Source: Mucilaginibacter sp. PAMB04168 (GTDB lineage: Bacteria; Bacteroidota; Bacteroidia; Sphingobacteriales; Sphingobacteriaceae). From it: 64,000 nucleotides of DNA. The translations under genes and the position numbers were made by a program. Position 1 is the first letter of the stretch; each line of letters begins with the position of its first letter. Positions 17,438 to 25,003 of this stretch are shown piece after piece. The notes below the pieces were generated by a model. It saw only the letters and a list, made by a program, of their open reading frames with translations, was not told the DNA's origin and made no database searches. The stretch lies in NCBI RefSeq assembly GCF_039634365.2, contig NZ_CP155079.2, positions 3,844,001 through 3,908,000 of the forward strand, given 5' to 3'.

Positions 17438-18148
17438 ATGAAGAAAACCTTACTCACAACTTTATTGGCCTGTTTTACACTGTGAGCTTTCGGCCAGTTC
17501 ACTTTACCTAACAAAACAACTTTTGGCTTCAAAGGCGGACTTAACTTAGCCAATATGGAACTTACTCAAACCGGCGAGTCCGGCTCCTACACCTTCGGTA
17601 CACTTAAGGCATTCTCCGCCGGCATATTTGCAGATGTTGTAGTTACTGAAAATCTCTCTATCCAACCAGGCCTGTATTATACTATAAAAGGACTTAAGTT
17701 GGATGAAGTAGTGCTAGATTTTGAATTTGAGCCGGGCTTTACCGGTTCGTTACAAACCAAAATAGATAATAAGATAACCTATGTAGAGTTACCTGTGCAC
17801 TTTCTTTATAATGGTAATATAAATGCCGGCAAATTCTTTTTAGGAGCCGGCCCCTTTGCAGCAGCTGCCATTTCGGCCAAAAACAAAGGCAAAGTCTTTT
17901 CATCTGCAACTATGGGCGGTAACACAATTACTGATACACAAGATGTTGATGAAAAAGTTGAGATTGGCAAAGAAGATGGCATCAAAAGGTTCGATTACGG
18001 TGCTACGGCTTTGGCTGGGTTTAGATTCAACAGCGGGTTTTTATTGAGTGCAGGTTATGATTATGGTTTAGCTAACATCTACTTTGGTAATGATGGGTCT
18101 GTAACCAAGACGCGCACATTCACCGTTTCGGCAGGATTTAGTTTTTAA
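17438..18148 (+). pseudogene. Outer membrane beta-barrel gene with an in-frame TGA in the signal peptide
   Basis: From the ATG at 17438 the frame reads a lysine-rich signal peptide (MKKTLLTTLLACFTL), then TGA at 17483-17485, then AFGQFTLPNK and a complete barrel of about 220 aa in the same frame. Its two downstream paralogues have the same layout without the stop, with a Ser- or Ala-type residue at the corresponding place. The next in-frame ATG is at 17555, which would remove the signal peptide and the first strand, so export would fail. It is a recent nonsense mutation, a sequencing error or recoding; no frameshift is present. The barrel family is the outer-membrane beta-barrel/PorT-like group. 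Confidence 0.75.
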
Positions 18149-18160
18149 GGAAAGTTAACA

Positions 18161-18193
18161 ATAACTTAATTTTTTGCATCAGTGTTAAGTTAT
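18161..18193 (+). repeat. Inverted repeat after the first barrel gene
   Basis: ATAACTTAA (18161-18169) and TTAAGTTAT (18185-18193) are perfect 9-bp arms around a 15-base loop. No T tract follows, so it is a weak terminator or a regulatory site. Confidence 0.5.
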
Positions 18194-18291
18194 AACTTTA
18201 TGGGGCTGTATTAGATATAGTAACAAGTGTTTAAGGCAGCCTACTATTTTAAACTTTCCTGATCTTACCCTAAAAATCTATATCACTGTTT

Positions 18292-18918
18292 ATGAAAAAA
18301 GCGTTGCTGGTCATTTTAGCGGCAGGTTCATTTTTAACGGCATCTGCACAATCAAAATCATCTATTGGCATCAAAGGTGGTGTAAACTTCGCTTCAGCCA
18401 AACCTTACAATGGCAGTATAACCAGTTTTTCGGCGGGTATTTTTATAAACTTCAAACTAAGCCAGGCTATATCTTTACAACCGGGCACATTTTACTCGGG
18501 AAAAGGGTATAAAATGGGAGACCGCAATGAGAAAATAAATTTAGGTTATATACATATTCCGGTTCCTTTCGTTTACCAACAATCGGCAGGACCTGGCAAA
18601 TTCTTTTTTGGTGCGGGCCCATTTGCTGCTGTAGCTGTTAGTGCAAACAGAAAACGTTATGGCCCCATATACTATTACGATACAACCCCAGGATATTATA
18701 GTTCTAAAATAACCATAGGCAGCAACACAAACCTTGCCGACGGGAGTTCTGATAACATTAAACGTATGGACTACGGCATCACAGGCCTGGCAGGTTATTC
18801 ACTCAATAATGGCTTGCTGTTTACGGTTTCATACGATTTAGGCGTGGCAAACACTTCTTATTACAATAATGTAAAAACACGTGTATTGGGCGTATCAGTT
18901 GGCTACTATTTTAAATAG
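18292..18918 (+). CDS. Outer membrane beta-barrel protein, paralogue 2
   Basis: 208 aa. The signal peptide MKKALLVILAAGSFLTASAQ ends in the signal peptidase I site ASAQ. The mature chain alternates short hydrophobic strands with turns (IGIKGGVNFAS, ISLQPGTFYSGKGYKMG, KFFFGAGPFAAVAVS, MDYGITGLAGYSLNNG) and ends in aromatic residues (SVGYYFK), the pattern of an 8-stranded barrel of the outer-membrane beta-barrel family. Role unknown. It is the second of three tandem paralogues, and its signal peptide is nearly identical to the third. Confidence 0.85.
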   Translation: MKKALLVILAAGSFLTASAQSKSSIGIKGGVNFASAKPYNGSITSFSAGIFINFKLSQAISLQPGTFYSGKGYKMGDRNEKINLGYIHIPVPFVYQQSAGPGKFFFGAGPFAAVAVSANRKRYGPIYYYDTTPGYYSSKITIGSNTNLADGSSDNIKRMDYGITGLAGYSLNNGLLFTVSYDLGVANTSYYNNVKTRVLGVSVGYYFK

Positions 18919-18967
18919 CCGCACGTAAGTATTGGAAATTAAACTAAAAGTACCATCAGCATAAAAG

Positions 18968-18989
18968 TACTACTGTAACAGAAGTAGTA
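18968..18989 (+). repeat. Short hairpin after barrel paralogue 2
   Basis: TACTACT (18968-18974) pairs with AGTAGTA (18983-18989). No T tract; meaning unclear. Confidence 0.35.
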
Positions 18990-19097
18990 ATACCGTTTCA
19001 TTCCAATTCAACAGTTATTTAGCAACATTATTCGCTATAAAGCAGGCTTACGAAGATTAATTTGAGTTTATTTTTAATTTTATAGTATTATAAGTCA

Positions 19098-19125
19098 GGC
19101 TGTTGTGAATTAGTTTCAAACAGCC
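19098..19125 (+). repeat. Hairpin upstream of barrel paralogue 3
   Basis: GGCTGTT (19098-19104) pairs with AACAGCC (19119-19125), with inner TGAA/TTCA pairing. It lies directly before a near-match -7 element (TAACTTTTG, 19128-19136), so it could be an operator or the end of the preceding transcript. Confidence 0.4.
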
Positions 19126-19189
19126 GTGTAACTTTTGACCCTTTGCGTAGTCTATCCCATCATTCAACAACAAATTTATATCACAATTC

Positions 19190-19819
19190 ATGAAAAAACT
19201 ACTATTAGCCATCTTGGCAGCAGGTTCATTTGCAACAGCATCTGCACAATCAAAAGTTACTTACGGCATCAGCAGTGGTGTAAACTTCGCTAAAGTCGGC
19301 ATTTCAGCAACCGGGTCGTCTTTGAGCATTTCAACAAGCTCGTTAACAACATTCTCGGTAGGTGCATTTGCCGATATACCCGTTGGCAGCAAAAACTTTT
19401 CTGTACAACCCGGCTTATATTACACCGGAAAAGGCTTCCAACTTAGCGAAGCTGGTACTTCCATTAAATCTAAACCCTTCTATCTGCAAGTGCCTGTAAG
19501 CCTGGTTTACAATGTACCGTTCAGTGGAGGTAAGGTATTTTTCGGTGCGGGCCCATATGCCGCTATAGGCCTAAATGGCAAACTGGAAGGTACAGATGGT
19601 AATGCTAAAGAAAGCGAAGACATTAAATTTGGCGATAACCCAGCTACAGATTTCTACAAAAGAACTGATTTTGGCGCTACCGGTATGGCTGGCATCGGCT
19701 TAACCAATGGCCTACTTTTTAAAGTAAATTACGATTTAGGTCTAAGCAATGTATCACCTGAATCTGATGCTAAGATTAAACATCGTGTGGTAGGCCTGTC
19801 TGTAGGTTATAGCTTCTAA
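19190..19819 (+). CDS. Outer membrane beta-barrel protein, paralogue 3
   Basis: 209 aa. Signal peptide MKKLLLAILAAGSFATASAQ, then the same barrel pattern as its neighbours: YGISSGVNFAK, FSVQPGLYYTGKGFQL, KVFFGAGPYAAIGL, RTDFGATGMAGIGLTNGLLFKVNYDLGLSN and a terminal SVGYSF. The shared GAGP(F/Y)AA motif, YTGKG motif and C-terminal aromatic strand show that the three genes arose by duplication. Function unknown; a strong terminator ends the cassette. Confidence 0.86.
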   Translation: MKKLLLAILAAGSFATASAQSKVTYGISSGVNFAKVGISATGSSLSISTSSLTTFSVGAFADIPVGSKNFSVQPGLYYTGKGFQLSEAGTSIKSKPFYLQVPVSLVYNVPFSGGKVFFGAGPYAAIGLNGKLEGTDGNAKESEDIKFGDNPATDFYKRTDFGATGMAGIGLTNGLLFKVNYDLGLSNVSPESDAKIKHRVVGLSVGYSF

Positions 19820-19837
19820 TACCATTAAATAAAAAAC

Positions 19838-19870
19838 AAAAAAAGAGGGCATCAATGTCCTCTTTTTTTG
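19838..19870 (+). terminator. Terminator after the barrel cassette
   Basis: AAAAGAGG (19841-19848) pairs with CCTCTTTT (19859-19866), and the T run continues. It ends the three-gene beta-barrel cluster 14 bp before the sixA-like gene. Confidence 0.9.
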
Positions 19871-19883
19871 TTTTTATTGCATC

Positions 19884-20366
19884 ATGAAGCACCTACTTTT
19901 GATCAGGCACGCCAAAGCAGAACCAGACTCACCCCATGGAGACTTTGAAAGGGCATTGTCTGCTAAAGGAATAAAGCAGGCAACAGAACTGGCTGGCAAA
20001 CTAAACCAATACAATATCATACCCAATGCAATTGTATGCAGCCCGGCAATGCGTACCATTACCACGGCACAGATACTGGCAAAGGAATTACACTTATCAG
20101 AACCGCACACCGATCCAGCAATTTATGAAGCGTCTGAGCACACTTTACTAAAAGTTATCAACCTCTTTCCGGATGAACACGACTTTATGGCACTGATAGG
20201 CCACAACCCCGGCATCAGCTACCTGCTGCTCGGCTTATCGGGCGAAATAAGGGACGTACCGCCCTGCACCGCTATACTGGTGACGTTTGAGGTGGATAGT
20301 TGGCAATCTGTAAGTCCAGGTTCTGGCTCTATAGCTTATTATACCTCCCCAAAAGAGGCTAATTAA
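19884..20366 (+). CDS. sixA: SixA-like phosphohistidine phosphatase
   Basis: 160 aa, histidine phosphatase superfamily. The catalytic RHA motif is at residues 8-10 (LLIRHAKAEP), followed by GIKQATELA and the second histidine in LIGHNPGIS. Length and motif pattern match SixA, which dephosphorylates histidine phosphotransfer domains in E. coli. Whether that is its role here is inference. It ends 8 bases inside the convergent dprA gene. Confidence 0.85.
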   Translation: MKHLLLIRHAKAEPDSPHGDFERALSAKGIKQATELAGKLNQYNIIPNAIVCSPAMRTITTAQILAKELHLSEPHTDPAIYEASEHTLLKVINLFPDEHDFMALIGHNPGISYLLLGLSGEIRDVPPCTAILVTFEVDSWQSVSPGSGSIAYYTSPKEAN

Positions 20367-21459
20367 TAGCATACATTTTACCGGGTCGGGTGCTGATGTA
20401 TCCCTGCATTTCCATGTTTAACAAATTCATGGCCAGCTGACTGGTAGGCATATTGAGCTTAAAGCTTAACTCATCAATAGCTAATGGTGCACTGTGCTGG
20501 TACAAAGTCTCAAAAATAATGCGCTCCTGATCGTTCAAATCTATAGGTAGGGCAAATTGCTTAACGGCCGGCTTTCCGCTTTTTTCATTATCCCACCCTA
20601 ACAAGTAAGCCAGGTCGGCCGCACAAGTGAGCAAGCCGGCTTTGTTATGCCTGATCAGGAAATTACAACCTTCAGAAAACTCATCAGTAGTACGGCCCGG
20701 AAAAGCAAATACATCCCGGTTATACGAGTTGGCTATCTCGGCAGTTATTAAAGCCCCTCCCTTAATTCCGGCTTCTACCACTACTGTTACATCGGCCATG
20801 CCGGCCACAATGCGGTTACGTTGCGGAAAGTTTTCCCGGTCGGGTTTGGTGCCCGATGGGTATTCGGAAAGCAGGCCTCCGTTCAATAACATCTTCTCAG
20901 CCACTCCCCGGTTTTGAGTAGGATACAACCTGTCTAATCCATGCCCCAACACACCTACTGTCGGTATATCAAGGCGCAAGCTCTCCTTGTGTGCAGCTAC
21001 ATCTATACCCAACGCCAAACCACTTACTACCAGTACCTGATATTGCTGCAAATCCTCCAGCAGTTGTTTACACAGTTGCCTTCCATAATCTGTGGCGTTG
21101 CGGGTACCCACTATGCTTACAATGCGCTGGTTGTTTAAATCGGCATTACCTCTGCTGTATAATAATATGGGGGCATCATTACAGTGCTTAAGTTTTTGCG
21201 GGTAACGGCTATCTGTATAAAATATAACCTCAATATTGTTCTTACTGATAAACGCCATCTCCTCCTCGGCCCGCTCCAAAGCCTCCGTTGTGTTAAGCAG
21301 TTCGGCCCTGAAGGCGCCTATTCCCGGAACTCTTTTAAGGTGGCTTAATGGTGCATTAAAGATTGCTGTAGCATTACCGAAATAGGTAATTAAGGCTTTA
21401 GCCGATGCAGGACCTATGCCCTTAATAAATGATAAGGCTAATTGGTGTTTAAGTGACAT
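20359..21459 (-). CDS. dprA: DNA-processing protein DprA
   Basis: 366 aa from the ATG at 21459; a GTG 8 codons upstream (21483) is an alternative. DprA binds incoming single-stranded DNA and loads RecA during transformation. An N-terminal helix-hairpin-helix/SAM-like region (FIKGIGPASAK, VPGIGAF) precedes the Rossmann-fold core with VSIVGTRNAT, VSGLALGIDVAAH, NFPQRNRIVAG and VVEAGIKGGALITA. A winged-helix DprA C-terminal domain follows (DELSFKLNMPTSQL). Converges on sixA with an 8-bp overlap. No other competence gene is in the window. Confidence 0.93.
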   Translation of the reverse strand: MSLKHQLALSFIKGIGPASAKALITYFGNATAIFNAPLSHLKRVPGIGAFRAELLNTTEALERAEEEMAFISKNNIEVIFYTDSRYPQKLKHCNDAPILLYSRGNADLNNQRIVSIVGTRNATDYGRQLCKQLLEDLQQYQVLVVSGLALGIDVAAHKESLRLDIPTVGVLGHGLDRLYPTQNRGVAEKMLLNGGLLSEYPSGTKPDRENFPQRNRIVAGMADVTVVVEAGIKGGALITAEIANSYNRDVFAFPGRTTDEFSEGCNFLIRHNKAGLLTCAADLAYLLGWDNEKSGKPAVKQFALPIDLNDQERIIFETLYQHSAPLAIDELSFKLNMPTSQLAMNLLNMEMQGYISTRPGKMYAIN

Positions 21460-21543
21460 AACTATTTGCCCTAAAGTACACACTTGCCTTCATTCCAACC
21501 AACAATAAATAATTATACCTAATAATCAGACTGTTACACATTA

Positions 21544-21561
21544 AAACTATTTAAATAGTTT
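21544..21561. promoter_or_regulatory. BlaI-type operator 1 (overlapping palindrome)
   Basis: AAACTATTTAAATAGTTT is an 18-bp perfect palindrome. Its right half overlaps the next palindrome, so two dimers could bind side by side upstream of and over the -33 box. Confidence 0.65.
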
Positions 21562-21570
21562 GCAAACTAT
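21555..21570. promoter_or_regulatory. BlaI-type operator 2, 16-bp perfect palindrome
   Basis: ATAGTTTGCAAACTAT is perfectly symmetric and contains the TTTG of the -33 promoter element. A closely related palindrome recurs downstream of the promoter, which is typical of BlaI/MecI operators. Confidence 0.75.
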
Positions 21571-21589
21571 AGTTATAGTAGTATATTTG
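21559..21589 (+). promoter_or_regulatory. Promoter of the blaI-like/blaR1-like operon
   Basis: TTTG (21559-21562), a 19-base spacer and TATATTTG (21582-21589) match the Bacteroidota consensus exactly. The predicted transcript start is about 21595, leaving a leader near 80 bases that contains two more operator copies. Confidence 0.8.
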
Positions 21590-21609
21590 ACTATCCGAAC
21601 TATAAAAAC

Positions 21610-21621
21610 AGTTTGCAAACT
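21610..21621. promoter_or_regulatory. BlaI-type operator 3
   Basis: AGTTTGCAAACT is a perfect 12-bp palindrome identical to the core of operator 2. A fourth, looser site has arms TAGTTT and AAACTA at 21629-21644. These lie in the predicted leader. Confidence 0.7.
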
Positions 21622-21677
21622 ATTCGCATAGTTTACCCAAACTACAGAAATAGTTATTTATTTGGAGCGAAAAAATC

Positions 21678-22052
21678 ATGAAAGAATTAACTAAAGCAGA
21701 GGAGCAGGTAATGCAGATTTTATGGCAGTTGAAAGAAGCCATAGTAAAACAGATATTAGACAAAATGCCCGATGACCCAAAGCCGGCCTACAACACTGTA
21801 AGTACCGTAGTACGGGTGTTGGAAAGCAAAGGCTTTGTTGACCACAAGGCGTATGGCAACTCGCACGTCTACTTCCCTATCGTGAGCGAAGAAGAGTACA
21901 AGAAATTTGCTTTCGATAAGGTTATCAAAAGCTATTTTAACAACTCGTACAAAACCTTGGTATCCTACCTCGTAAAGGAGCAAAAGCTAAACTTGAGCGA
22001 ATTGGCAGAGTTGATTTTACTGGCCGAACGCAGCCGCAATAAAGACAAATGA
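21678..22052 (+). CDS. BlaI/MecI/CopY-family transcriptional repressor
   Basis: 124 aa, the full length of the family. The N-terminal winged helix (LTKAEEQVMQILWQLKEA, then AYNTVSTVVRVLESKGFV) is followed by the dimerisation helices (KSYFNNSYKTLVSYLVKE). The protein is expected to bind the four operator copies upstream and repress its own operon, being inactivated by proteolysis when the membrane peptidase encoded next senses its signal. The ATG is 4 bases within ATGATG overlap with the next gene, implying coupling. No beta-lactamase gene is adjacent, so the target genes are unknown. Confidence 0.92.
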   Translation: MKELTKAEEQVMQILWQLKEAIVKQILDKMPDDPKPAYNTVSTVVRVLESKGFVDHKAYGNSHVYFPIVSEEEYKKFAFDKVIKSYFNNSYKTLVSYLVKEQKLNLSELAELILLAERSRNKDK

Positions 22053-23782
22053 TGATGAGCTGGCTACAATACCTTTTGGAAGCAAACTTATACCTTGCGG
22101 TGGCTTACGGATGCTATTGGTTACTATTCCGCAAACAAACGTTTTACACCGCCAACCGGGTTTACCTGCTGCTAAGCACCGTAATTTGCTTTGTAATGCC
22201 AGTGGTACAGTTAGGCACGCCCGGGCGGTCACATCGGGCTTTGCAACCGCAGCAAACAATAACCATAATTAGCCAATCTACACATTTGGTTAGTAAGCAA
22301 CCGACTATAGAGCCGCTTATAACGCGAAATAAAGCCGCTACAGCGCTTTACACAACTGGAGCGATACTAGCATTCACTTTATTCGTCTTAAAGCTTTACA
22401 GCCTTTTTAAATTGATTTTTAAAAACACCCGAATCAAGCATAAAGGCTACACATTAATTTGCCTTAATAACAGCCCTGCTCCATTCTCGTTTCTTGGCTA
22501 CTTGTTTGTTGAATGTAATCGACAAGTAGAAGATGCCGTTTTACAGCACGAACTGGTGCATATCCGGCAAAAACATAGTTGGGATATCCTATTCACCGAA
22601 CTGGTTAAAATCATCAGTTGGTTTAACCCACTCGTGTACTTGCTGCAAAACAGCCTGAAAGCTCTCCATGAGTTTGAGGCTGATAGCAAAGCGTCGGGCG
22701 CTGAGCAAAAGGACGAGTATGTCAATTTCCTGATCGCTCAAGCCTATCAAACCAGTGGCGTACCGTTTGCCAATCATTTCTCAAACCAGCAACTTTTAAA
22801 ATCAAGAATAATGAAGCTCTATCAAAAAAGATCAGGTAAGTTAGCCAGGCTAAACTACCTTGTGGCCATACCGCTCTGCGCCGGCCTGCTCTGTGCTTCT
22901 ACCTTAGCCTTTAGCAAAGATTATGGTTGGATTAAGCTTAATCTTAAAACACAGAAAGTTAGTGAACTAATGCAAAAAACCTCTAGTGACACATCAGCAA
23001 AAAAATTAAGATTAAAGGTAACTAGTGGAGGCGTGACAGGAATTACGGACAAATTGGAAATTAAAGGCAAGCCAGGCCAAACCTTTATTTATACTGCTAA
23101 AACATTAGTTGAGGAGGACAAGAAATTATTACTAAAAAATTATGGAATAAGGGTTGAAATAACCAGCGCATTAGCAACCACTACAAGTATTGTTTCACCG
23201 CCCACGCCCCCTACAGCATCACGGCAGCCTAAAAAACCAGCTGTAGTAGCTATCACTCCACGGGTAATGGAAGAGGTTAAAGGCTTGCCGCCGCCACCAG
23301 ATGTAAAACCGGTTAAAAACAAATCGGAAAAAGCTATGCAGCCAGGCACCTTATCATCTGCTATTAACGACAGTAAGGGAAGGCTGATTTCTGCATTACC
23401 CGGACTTAAACACTTTGTAGGTAATGTGTTTTTAGGGTCGTCGCCAGAAATGCAGTTCGACAACATGACAGACGAATACTTAATAAGGCCTCAAAAGGTT
23501 TACATACAGGTGAATAACCCTAAAATGGAAAATATCGAACCCAACAAGCCTATCGTATTTGGCGACAACCCTATTTATCTTATTGATGGCAAAATATATA
23601 CGGTAGATGAGTTAGAAAGACGGTCAGCTAGCATTAGCACGAAGAACAAAACAGGCAGACTGCTACATGCCGAAAAGGTAATTTATCACAAACCTAATAA
23701 TCCGGATGATATAGCCAAATACGGCTCCATTGCCAAAGATGGCATAGAAGAATTTGTCGGCATAATTTCGTCAAACTTGTAG
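22049..23782 (+). CDS. M56 (BlaR1-type) membrane metallopeptidase with a TonB-plug-like tail
   Basis: 577 aa. Membrane segments lie near residues 5-25, 35-55, 100-120 and 268-287. The zinc peptidase site HELVH is at 167-171 with the third ligand region HEFEAD at 207-212. The C-terminal half after the last helix is extracytoplasmic: a region with no recognisable fold (300-380), a proline-rich stretch, and a final segment (about 508-577) with PIYLIDGK and IAKYGSIAKDGI, reminiscent of TonB-receptor plug motifs. The penicillin-binding sensor of classical BlaR1 is absent, so the signal is not obviously a beta-lactam. It probably cleaves the adjacent repressor. Its end overlaps rsmG by 12 bases. 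Confidence 0.88.
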   Translation: MMMSWLQYLLEANLYLAVAYGCYWLLFRKQTFYTANRVYLLLSTVICFVMPVVQLGTPGRSHRALQPQQTITIISQSTHLVSKQPTIEPLITRNKAATALYTTGAILAFTLFVLKLYSLFKLIFKNTRIKHKGYTLICLNNSPAPFSFLGYLFVECNRQVEDAVLQHELVHIRQKHSWDILFTELVKIISWFNPLVYLLQNSLKALHEFEADSKASGAEQKDEYVNFLIAQAYQTSGVPFANHFSNQQLLKSRIMKLYQKRSGKLARLNYLVAIPLCAGLLCASTLAFSKDYGWIKLNLKTQKVSELMQKTSSDTSAKKLRLKVTSGGVTGITDKLEIKGKPGQTFIYTAKTLVEEDKKLLLKNYGIRVEITSALATTTSIVSPPTPPTASRQPKKPAVVAITPRVMEEVKGLPPPPDVKPVKNKSEKAMQPGTLSSAINDSKGRLISALPGLKHFVGNVFLGSSPEMQFDNMTDEYLIRPQKVYIQVNNPKMENIEPNKPIVFGDNPIYLIDGKIYTVDELERRSASISTKNKTGRLLHAEKVIYHKPNNPDDIAKYGSIAKDGIEEFVGIISSNL

Positions 23783-24409
23783 CCACCCCTTCACATAAAT
23801 CACCTGCTTAGTCTCGAAGAACTCTTCCTCAAAGTAGTTCTTCAGGAAGTATTGCTGAACGGCTAAACCCGACTCGGCAATTTCCTGTTTCAGGTCTCCA
23901 CCTTTCAAATATAAAATTCCGTTAGCCAGCTGATTGTCAGACTGCTTGATGAATTTGTTTTTTACCCAAGGATAAAAATCCTTCAACTGCGTTACTGCTC
24001 TTGATATCACGAAGTTCACCTTACCGGGCACTTGCTCAGCACGGCTATGCGAAGCTTTTACGTTTTGCAAACCCAAGGCGCTAGCTACCTCCTGCACCAC
24101 TTTAATCTTTTTGCCAATACTATCAACCAAATGAAAGCTGGTTTGCGGAAACATAATAGCCAACGGTATACCCGGAAATCCGCCTCCGGTACCAACGTCT
24201 AACACTTGCTCGCCAGGCAAAAAGCGCATTACCTTGGCTATCCCCAATGAATGCAGCACATGCCGCTCGTATAGCAAGTCCAAATCCTTGCGGGAGATAA
24301 CGTTGATCTGCTCATTCCAGTAGCTATACAACTGGGCCAGTTGGCCGTATTGCGCCTGTTGTAGTTCGGTTAATTCAGGAAAATATTTAAGTATTAGTCC
24401 GGCGTCCAT
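23771..24409 (-). CDS. rsmG: 16S rRNA (guanine527-N7)-methyltransferase RsmG
   Basis: 212 aa. S-adenosylmethionine motif VLDVGTGGGFPGIPLA, VDSIGKKI and the ISRAV segment are the family hallmarks. It methylates G527 in 16S rRNA. The start codon abuts the stop of the sigma factor gene with no gap, and that gene overlaps a GT2 gene, so three functionally unrelated genes form one operon. Confidence 0.93.
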   Translation of the reverse strand: MDAGLILKYFPELTELQQAQYGQLAQLYSYWNEQINVISRKDLDLLYERHVLHSLGIAKVMRFLPGEQVLDVGTGGGFPGIPLAIMFPQTSFHLVDSIGKKIKVVQEVASALGLQNVKASHSRAEQVPGKVNFVISRAVTQLKDFYPWVKNKFIKQSDNQLANGILYLKGGDLKQEIAESGLAVQQYFLKNYFEEEFFETKQVIYVKGWLQV

Positions 24410-25003
24410 TTATCTGTCTATGCGGTTGATGATGTTACCAAGCAAGTACTTGGCGCGGAACAATTGGGCCTTAACTGTACCCAAGGGTAAGTCCAGTTGC
24501 TGTGCAATCTCTTCGTAAGATAACTCGTCGAAATACCTTAGGGTTAACAAGTTACGATATCTTGGCGGCAAGCTCTCGATCAGTAGCTTTATCTCTGCTG
24601 ATTGTTGCTTCTTAATAGAGGTCTCCTCAGGATTTAATGTATCCGACTTTATTTGCAGTGGTCGGTCATCCTCCTCGTCCATCATGTTGTTAATGGATAC
24701 AGTATTTAACTTCTTTTTACGCAAAAAGTCGATACAGTTATTAGTTGCCACCCTGAACAACCAGGTACTGAATGCATACTCCGGTTGATACTTGTCCAAC
24801 TTTTCAAAAGCTTTCGCAAACGTTTCCACCGTTATATCCATTGCATCTTCCCTATTGTTCACCATTTTAAGCGACATAAAGTAGATCGAATCCTTATAGC
24901 GCTGCATCAGATCAGCATAAGCTTTCTGGTTGCCTTCTTTGGCTTTCATTACAAGTTGAAAGTCGTTTTTGGCGTTCTCAGTAAAATTGGCATTTACTTC
25001 CAT
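24410..25003 (-). CDS. ECF-type RNA polymerase sigma factor
   Basis: 197 aa. Region 2 is seen in NREDAMDITVETFAKAFEKL and FSTWLFRVATNNCIDFLRK, region 4 in LPPRYRNLLTLRYFDELSYEEIAQQL with the helix-turn-helix LPLGTVKAQL. A flexible, charged linker separates them. No anti-sigma gene is adjacent; the neighbours are GT2 upstream (10-base overlap) and rsmG downstream (0 bases). It belongs to the general Bacteroidota ECF group; its regulon cannot be inferred. Confidence 0.9.
   Translation of the reverse strand: MEVNANFTENAKNDFQLVMKAKEGNQKAYADLMQRYKDSIYFMSLKMVNNREDAMDITVETFAKAFEKLDKYQPEYAFSTWLFRVATNNCIDFLRKKKLNTVSINNMMDEEDDRPLQIKSDTLNPEETSIKKQQSAEIKLLIESLPPRYRNLLTLRYFDELSYEEIAQQLDLPLGTVKAQLFRAKYLLGNIINRIDR

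Noticed and set aside
22049..23782. Classical BlaR1 beta-lactam sensor
   Set aside because: The penicillin-binding motifs (SxxK, SxN, KTG) of the sensor domain are not present after the last helix.
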